A DNA stretch of 64,000 bases from Bos javanicus (taxonomy: Eukaryota > Chordata > Mammalia > Artiodactyla > Bovidae). Where the stretch lies: the NCBI RefSeq assembly GCF_032452875.1, contig NC_083873.1:78861987-78925986 (forward strand), given 5' to 3'. Every line of letters starts with the position of its first letter. Positions within the stretch are counted from its first letter, which is position 1. A program made the position numbers and the translations under genes. The notes under the pieces are model-generated. The model worked only from the letters and a program-made list of their open reading frames with translations. It did not search any database and had not been told where the DNA came from. Below are positions 58,750 to 64,000 of this stretch, one piece after another.

Positions 58750-59865
58750 TTATTTTTGTTTTGTAGAGTAATAATTGATATACAGTATGATAATAGGTTC
58801 AGATATACAATGTAGTGTTTCAACATTTGCGTACATTATGAAATGAACACCATAATAAGTCTAGTTACCAACTGCCACCTTACAAATTTCATAGAGTATA
58901 AGTGACTATATTTTTCATGATGAACATTGCATTCCCATAAGTTACTTTAAACCTGGAAGTTGTACTTCCTAATGCCCTTCATTCATTTTAACCATCCAAC
59001 CCCAACTTCCCTCCCCTTTGGCAGCCACCAATCTGTTCTCTATATCTATGAGTCCAGGTTTTATTTTGCTTTTTGTTTGTTTGATTTTTAGATTCCACAG
59101 ATAAGTGAAATGATGTGGTATTTGTCTGACTTACTTCACTTAGCTTAATATTTTCAAGGTCCATCTATGTTATCACAAATGGCACGATTTCATCCTTTGT
59201 ATGACTAATATTTTATTGTGTGTGTGTACTTGTATTTTTTATTCATTCATCTATCTATAGGCATTTAGGTTATTTCCATATGTTGGTATTAAAAATAATG
59301 CTGCAGTAAACAGATGAGTACATATGTCTTTTTGAATTAGAATTTTCATTTTCTTCAGATAGATACTCAGTGCTGACATTTTGGATGATATAATAGTGCT
59401 TTTTTTTTTTTTTTAATGAAACTTCCATATTGTTCTTCAAATTGGCTGGACGAATTTACATTCTCACCAACAGTGGACAAAGGTTCCCTTTTTTCCACAT
59501 TCCTGCCAACACTTGTTGTTTCTTGTTTTTTAGTCATTGTAACAGGTGTGAGGTGGTGTCTCATTGTGGTTTTGATTTGCAAATACCCTGATTTGTGTCA
59601 TTGATCATCTTTTTATGTGCCTATTGGCCATTTGCATCCTCAGAAAAATGTCTATCAGGTCTTCTGCTCGTTTTTAATTGGACTTTGTGTGCATATGTGT
59701 GTTATTTAGTTGTCTCTGTTCATTTTATATTTTGGATGTTAACAACTTATCAGATATATGATTTGCCAATACCTTCTTCCATTCAGTAGGCTGCATGTTC
59801 ATTTTGCTAATTGTTTCTTTGCTGCATAGAAGCTTTTAGTTTGGTATAGTCGCATTTGTTTATTT
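58750..59865 (-). mobile_element. L1, antisense, left part (continues at 63893)
   Basis: Reversed old-type L1: 3' UTR (ATAATTGATATACAGTATGAT), TAAGTGAAATGATGTGGTATT, TTTCATCCTTTGT, TCTCATTGTGGTTTTGATTTG and ATCAGATATATGATTTGCC. It is split by the Bov-tA/BovB nest and resumes at 63893. Confidence 0.9.
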
Positions 59866-59884
59866 GGACTTCCCTGATAGTTCA
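59866..59884 (+). mobile_element. Bov-tA SINE, left fragment of a split dimer
   Basis: GGACTTCCCTGATAGTTCA is the first 19 bp of the tRNA-derived head. It is cut by the BovB insertion. The TSD of the SINE, CATTTGTTTATTT, lies just before it (59853-59865). Confidence 0.9.
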
Positions 59885-60548
59885 GTACTGTTCATACTGT
59901 TCATGGGGTTCTCAAGGCAAGGATACTGAAGTGGTTTGCCATTCCCTTCTCCAGTGGACCACATTGTGTCTGACGTCTCCACCATGCCACCCCCATCTTG
60001 AGTGGCCCCATAGGGCATGGCTTAGTTTCATTGATTTAGAAAAGGCTGTGATCCTAGTGTGATTAGATTGACTAGTTTTCTGTGATTATAGTTTCACTGT
60101 GTCTGCCCTCTGATGCCCTCTTGCAACAGCTACCATCTTACTTGGGTTTCTCTTACCTTGGGCATGGGGTATCTGTTCACGGCTGCTCCAGCAAAGCACA
60201 GCTGCTGCTCCTTACCTTGGACGAGGGGCATCTCCTCACCGCCGCTGCTCCCAGCCTTCAACGTGGAATAGCTCCTCTAGGCCCTCAGGTGCCCGCGCAG
60301 GCACCGCTCCTTGGACGTGCGGTTGCTCCTCCTGGCCACCGACCCTGGCCTTGGGTGGGGTAGCTCCTCTCAGCGGCTCCTGTGCTGTCACAGCCTGGAA
60401 ATCTCCGCCACCGCCCCTGACCTCGGATGCAGGGTAGCTCCTCTCGGCTGCTGCCCCTGACCTCGATTGTGGGGTAGCTCCTCCCGGCTGCTGCCGCTGA
60501 CCTGGGACGTGGGGTAGCTTCTCTTGGCCATGCTCTGCATGCAGTCAC
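59885..60548 (-). mobile_element. BovB 5' UTR, inverted part of a full-length insertion
   Basis: Reading the minus strand, it runs from the GC-rich 5' end (about 60545) through the 5' UTR to GAGAACCCCATGAACAGTATG (about 59900). It is inverted relative to the rest of the element and joins it at 60549-60562. A 9-bp tandem copy, ACTGTTCAT, is at 59887-59904. Confidence 0.92.
60187..60545 (-). promoter_or_regulatory. GC-rich BovB 5' UTR monomers, inverted
   Basis: Reversed units with GGGTAGCTCCTC cores (about 60266, 60357, 60432, 60471 and 60510) match the monomers at 43370-43600. The block is the most CpG-rich in the window. If it is a promoter, inversion would make it fire leftward, away from the BovB frame. 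Confidence 0.6.
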
Positions 60549-60787
60549 AGCCGCCTGTGCTCATGAACAGTATGAAAAGGCAAAATGATAAGATACTGAA
60601 AGAGGAACTCCCCAGGTCAGTAGGTGCCTAATATGCTACTGGAGATCAGTGGAGAAATAACTGAAGAAAGAATGAAGAGATGGAGCCAAAGCAAAAACAA
60701 TACCCAGTTGTGGGTGTGACTGGTGATAGAAGCAAGGTACAATGCCGTAAAGAGCAATATTGCATAGGAACCTAGAATGTCAGGTCC

Positions 60788-61747
60788 ATGATTCAAGGCA
60801 AATTGGAAGTGGTCAAACAGGAGATGGCAAGAGGGAACGTTGACATTCTAGGAATCAGCGAACTAAAATGGACTGGAATGGGTGAATTTAACTCAGATGA
60901 CCATTATATCTACTATTTTGGGCAGGAATCCCTCAGAAGAAATGGAGTAGCCATCATGGTCAACAAAAGAGTCCAAAATGCAGTACTTGGATGGTATATC
61001 AAAAAAGACAGAATGATCTCTGTTCGTATCCAAGGCAAACCATTCAATGTCACATTAATCCAAGTCGATGTCCCAACCAGTAATGCTGAAGAAGCTGAAG
61101 TTGAACGGTTCTATGAAGACCTCCAAGACCTTTTAGAACTAACACCAAAAAAAAAAAAAAAAAAAGATGTCCTTTTCATTATAGGGGACTGGAATGCAAA
61201 AGTAGGAAGTCAAGAAACACCTGGACTAACAGGCAAATTTGGCCTTGGAATATGGAATGAAGGAGGGCAAAGACTAATAGAGTTTTGTCAAGAAAATGCA
61301 CTGGTCATAGCAAACACCATCTTCCAACAACACAAGAGAAGACTCTACACATGGACATCACCAGATGGTCAACACCAAAATCAGATTGATTATATTCTTT
61401 GCAGCCAAAGATGGAGAAGCTCTATACAGTCAGCAAAAACAAGACCAGGAGCTGACCGTGGCTCAGATCATGAACTCCTTATTGCCAAATTCAGACTGAA
61501 ATTGAAGAAAGTAGGGAAAACCACTAGACCATTCAGGTATGACCTAAATCAAATCCCTTATGATTATACAGTGGAAGTGAGAAATAGATTTAAGGGCCTA
61601 GATCTGATAGATAGAGTGCCTGATGAACTATGGACTGAGGTTTGTGACATTGCAGAGGAGACAGGGATCAAGACCATCCCGATGGAAAAGAAATGCAAAA
61701 AAGCAAAATGGCTGTCTGGAGAGGCCTTACAAATATCTGTGAAATGA
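60788..61747 (+). pseudogene. BovB endonuclease domain, open for 319 codons
   Basis: This is the longest open BovB frame in the window. It encodes the APE-like endonuclease that nicks target DNA. Motifs in order are ISELKWTG (catalytic Glu) near residue 27, QVDVPTSN (the usual VYAPT is changed) near residue 88, IIGDWNAKVG near residue 136, NQIDYILCSQRW near residue 203 and GSDHELL (catalytic His) near residue 231. Five or so lysines from a long A-tract (61143-61163) lie after LTP and keep the frame. It ends at a TGA (61745-61747) where other copies read Arg. The same frame reopens at 61748. I infer the domain could fold, but the element as a whole is dead. Confidence 0.85.
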
Positions 61748-63564
61748 AGAGAAGTGAAAAGCAAAGGAGAAAAGAAAAGATATAAACATCTGAATGCAGA
61801 CTTCCAAAGAATAGCAAGAAGAGATAAGAAAGCCTTCCTCAGCAATCAATGCAAAGAAATAGAGGAAAACAACAGAATGGGAAAGACTAGAGATCTCTTC
61901 AAGAAAATTAGAGATACCAAGGGAACATTTCATGAAAAGATGGGCATGAAAAAGGACAGAAATGGTATAGACCTAACAGAAGCAGAAGATATTAAAAGAT
62001 GGCAAGAATACACAGAAGAACTGTACAAAAAGATCTTCAAGACCCAGACAATCACGATGGTGTGATCACTGACCTAGAGCCAGACATCCTGGCATGTGAA
62101 GTCAAGTGGGGCTTAGAAAGCATCACTACGAACAAAGCTAGTGGAGGTGATGGAACTCCAGTTGAGCTATTTCAAATCCTGAAAGATTATGCTGTGAAAG
62201 TGCTGCACTCAATATGCCAGCAAATTTGGAAAACTCAGCAGTGGCCACAGGACTGCAAAAGGTCGGTTTTCATTCCAATCCCAAAGAAAGGCAATGCCAA
62301 AGAATGCTCAAAACTCTACACAATTGCACTCATCTCACATACTAGTAAAGTATTGCTCAAAATTCTCCAAGCCAGGCTCAGCAATCTGTGAACCATTAAC
62401 TTTCAGATGTTCAAGCTGGTTTTAGAAAAGGTAGAAGAACCAGAGATCAAATTGCCAACATCTGATGGTTCATCGAAAAAGCAAGAGAGTTCTAGGAAAA
62501 CATCTGCTTCTGCTTTATTGACTATGCCAAAGCATTTGACTGTGTGGATCACCATAAACTGTGGAAAATTCTTTAAGAGATGGGAATACCAAACCACCTG
62601 ACCTGCCTCTTGAGAAACCTATATGCAGGTCAGGAAGCAACAATTAAAACTGTACATGGAGCAACAGCCTGGTTCCAAATAGGAAAAGGAGTACGTCAAG
62701 GCTGTATATTGTCACCCTGCTTATTTAACTTATATGCAGAGTACATCATGAGAAACTCTAGGCTTGAAGGAGCACAAGCTGGAATCAAGATTGCGGGGAG
62801 AAATATCAATAACCTCAGATATGTAGGTGTCACCACCCTTATGGCAGAAAGTGAAGAGGAACTAAAAAGCCTCTTGATGAAAGTGAAAGTGGAGAGTGAA
62901 AAAGCTGGCTTAAATCTCAACGTTCAGAAAACGAAGATCATAGCATCTGGTTCCATCACTCCATGGGAAATAGATGGGGAAACAGTGGCAACAGTGTCAT
63001 ACTTTATTTTTGGGGGGTCCAAAATCACTGCAGATGGTGATGCTTACTCCTTGGAAGGAAAGTTATGACCAACCTAGATAGCATATTGAAAAGCAGAGAC
63101 ATTACTTTGCCAACAAAAGTCCGTCTAGTCAAGACTATGATTTTTCCAGTGGTCATATATGGATGTGAGAGTTGTACTGTGAAGAAAGCTGAGCACGTAA
63201 TTGATGCTTTTTAACTGTGGTGTTGGAGAAGACTCTTGAGAGTCCCTTGGACTGCAAGGAGATCCATCCATTCCATTCTGGAATAGATCAGCCTTGGTAT
63301 TTCTTTGGAGGGAATGATGCTGAAGCTGAAACTCCAGTATTTTGGCCACCTCATGAGAAGAGTTGACTCATTGGAAAAGACTCTGATGCTGGGGGGATTT
63401 GGGGGAAGGAGGAGAAGGGGATGACAGAGGATGAGATGGCTGTATGGCATCACTGACTCGATGGACGTGAGTCTGAGTGAACTCCGGGAGTTGGTGATGG
63501 ACAGGGAGGGCTGGTTTCCTGCGATTCATGGAGTCGCAAAGAGTCGGACACGACTGAGTGACTG
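61748..63564 (+). pseudogene. BovB linker, RT and C-terminus, broken
   Basis: The linker is open at 61754-62065 (NNRMGKTRDLFKKIRDTKG), then shifts frame. RT fingers are at 61999-62391. Motif A text (near 62510-62545) is out of frame with its neighbours. Motif B is at 62580-63068 (RQGCILSPCLFNLYAEYI), but motif C reads YVGV in place of YADD, so both catalytic aspartates are lost. Stops and frameshifts continue to the 3' end. Confidence 0.88.
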
Positions 63565-63582
63565 AACTGAACTGATAGTTCA

Positions 63583-63879
63583 CTTGGTTAAGAATCTGCC
63601 TGCAAATGCAGGAGACCCCGGTTCTATTCCTGGGTCAGGAAGATCCGCTGGAGAAGGGATAGTCTACCCATTCCAGGATACTTGGGCTTCCCTTGTGGCT
63701 CAGATGGTAAAGACTCAGCCTGCAATATGGTTGGGTTGCAGCCTGCAATCCCAGGGTTGGGAAGATCCCCTGGAGAAAGGAAAGGCTATCCACTCCAGTA
63801 TTCCTGCCTAGAGAATTCCATGGACTGCATAGTCCATGGGGTCACAAAGTGTCAGACAGGACTGAGAGACTTTCACTTT
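63583..63879 (+). mobile_element. Bov-tA SINE dimer, right fragment
   Basis: The rest of the first tRNA-derived head (CTTGGTTAAGAATCTGCC), a second head at about 63687 (GGGCTTCCCTTGTGGCTCAG) and a Bov-A body ending GACTGAGAGACTTTCACTTT. A 13-bp duplication, CATTTGTTTATTT, lies at 59853-59865 and 63880-63892. Confidence 0.95.
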
Positions 63880-63892
63880 CATTTGTTTATTT

Positions 63893-64000
63893 AAGCTTTT
63901 GTTCCCTTGTCTTTGAAATTAGATTAAAAAAAAAAATCACTAAGACTAATGTCGAAAGCTTACTGCCTATGTTTTCTTCTAAGAGTTTTAGGATTTCAGG
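63893..64000 (-). mobile_element. L1, antisense, right part (runs off the window)
   Basis: Continues the L1 of 58750-59865: AAGCTTTTGTTCCCTTGTC, CTAAGACTAATGTCGAAAGC and CTGCCTATGTTTTCTTCTA are in the expected L1 order. The element continues beyond 64000. Confidence 0.88.

Larger units (their letters stand above)
60562..63571 (+). mobile_element. BovB LINE, sense part, complete to the 3' end
   Basis: It starts at ATGAACAGTATGAAAAGGC, overlapping the inverted part by about 13 nt of element sequence, and runs through the endonuclease, RT and C-terminus to GAGTGACTGAACTGAACTGA. Flanking 11-bp duplications CTGATAGTTCA are at 59874-59884 and 63572-63582. A short deletion lies at 63039-63045, in the CSHEIK region. 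Confidence 0.95.

Noticed and set aside
58469..58771. 100-codon frame as a gene
   Set aside because: It crosses an L2-like fragment and a TATA-rich tract and has no recognisable domain.
60187..60545. CpG-rich block as the CpG-island promoter of a host gene
   Set aside because: It matches BovB 5' UTR monomers also present at 43370-43600, with no host exon nearby.
60082..60548. Open frames in the GC-rich block as a proline/arginine-rich protein
   Set aside because: They lie in the inverted BovB 5' UTR; openness reflects high GC content.
60788..61747. 319-codon frame as a host gene
   Set aside because: It is clearly the BovB endonuclease domain (ISELKW, GDWNAK, SDHELL) within a complete BovB with TSDs.
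1..64000. CRISPR arrays, operons, ribosome binding sites, bacterial terminators
   Set aside because: The sequence is mammalian; regular spaced repeats of CRISPR type are absent, and T-runs are retroelement tails.
1..64000. Recent horizontal transfer of BovB inferred from this window
   Set aside because: BovB is known to have moved between vertebrates, but one bovid window with many diverged copies cannot show a transfer event.

Overview
The window is AT-rich mammalian DNA from a bovid ruminant (cattle, sheep, goat or a close relative). It holds many copies of the BovB (RTE-type) LINE, Bov-tA and BOV-A2 SINEs, and young L1 3' ends of the type found in cattle and sheep, over a background of old L1, L2 and MIR copies and an MLT1-like LTR. 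The sequence alone cannot separate the bovid species. I find no host protein-coding gene, tRNA, rRNA or CRISPR array. Almost every long open frame is a piece of BovB or L1 ORF2. The region looks intergenic or deep intronic.

Layout. 0-13 kb: a 5'-truncated L1 with perfect target-site duplications (TSDs), a MIR, BovB copies at 2.8-4.2 and 8.5-10.5 kb, and a BOV-A2 next to an L1 with a tiny 5' inversion. 12-24 kb: antisense BovB copies (including a near-complete one at 18.1-21.5 kb), SINEs, an MLT1-like LTR and a sense BovB at 22.5 kb. 24-31 kb: a 3.1-kb antisense L1 interrupted by a BOV-A2, then an antisense BovB and SINEs. 31-43 kb: SINEs, an L1 joined directly to a SINE, three more BovB fragments, and about 5 kb with few recognisable repeats. 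43-54 kb: a dense stack of opposing BovB and L1 copies. 54-58 kb: SINEs and AT-rich DNA. 58.7-64 kb: a three-level nest in which a full-length BovB sits in a Bov-tA dimer that sits in an antisense L1. TSDs are intact at the two inner levels.

How the parts work together. BovB and L1 each encode an endonuclease and reverse transcriptase that insert copies by target-primed reverse transcription (TPRT). The SINEs are non-coding passengers whose body resembles pieces of the BovB 5' UTR and 3' end. All BovB and L1 reading frames here are broken by truncation, frameshifts, nonsense changes or loss of the YADD catalytic motif, so none looks autonomous. The longest intact piece is a 319-codon BovB endonuclease frame at 60788-61747.

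The most unusual structures are: a head-to-head BovB pair carrying a BovB 3' terminus at both outer ends inside one 12-bp TSD (52792-53778); a full-length BovB with its whole 5' UTR inverted; two different BovB 5' UTR types; and SINEs flanked by direct repeats of about 76 and 34 bp, longer than usual TSDs. Family names come from recalled consensus features, not from a database search.
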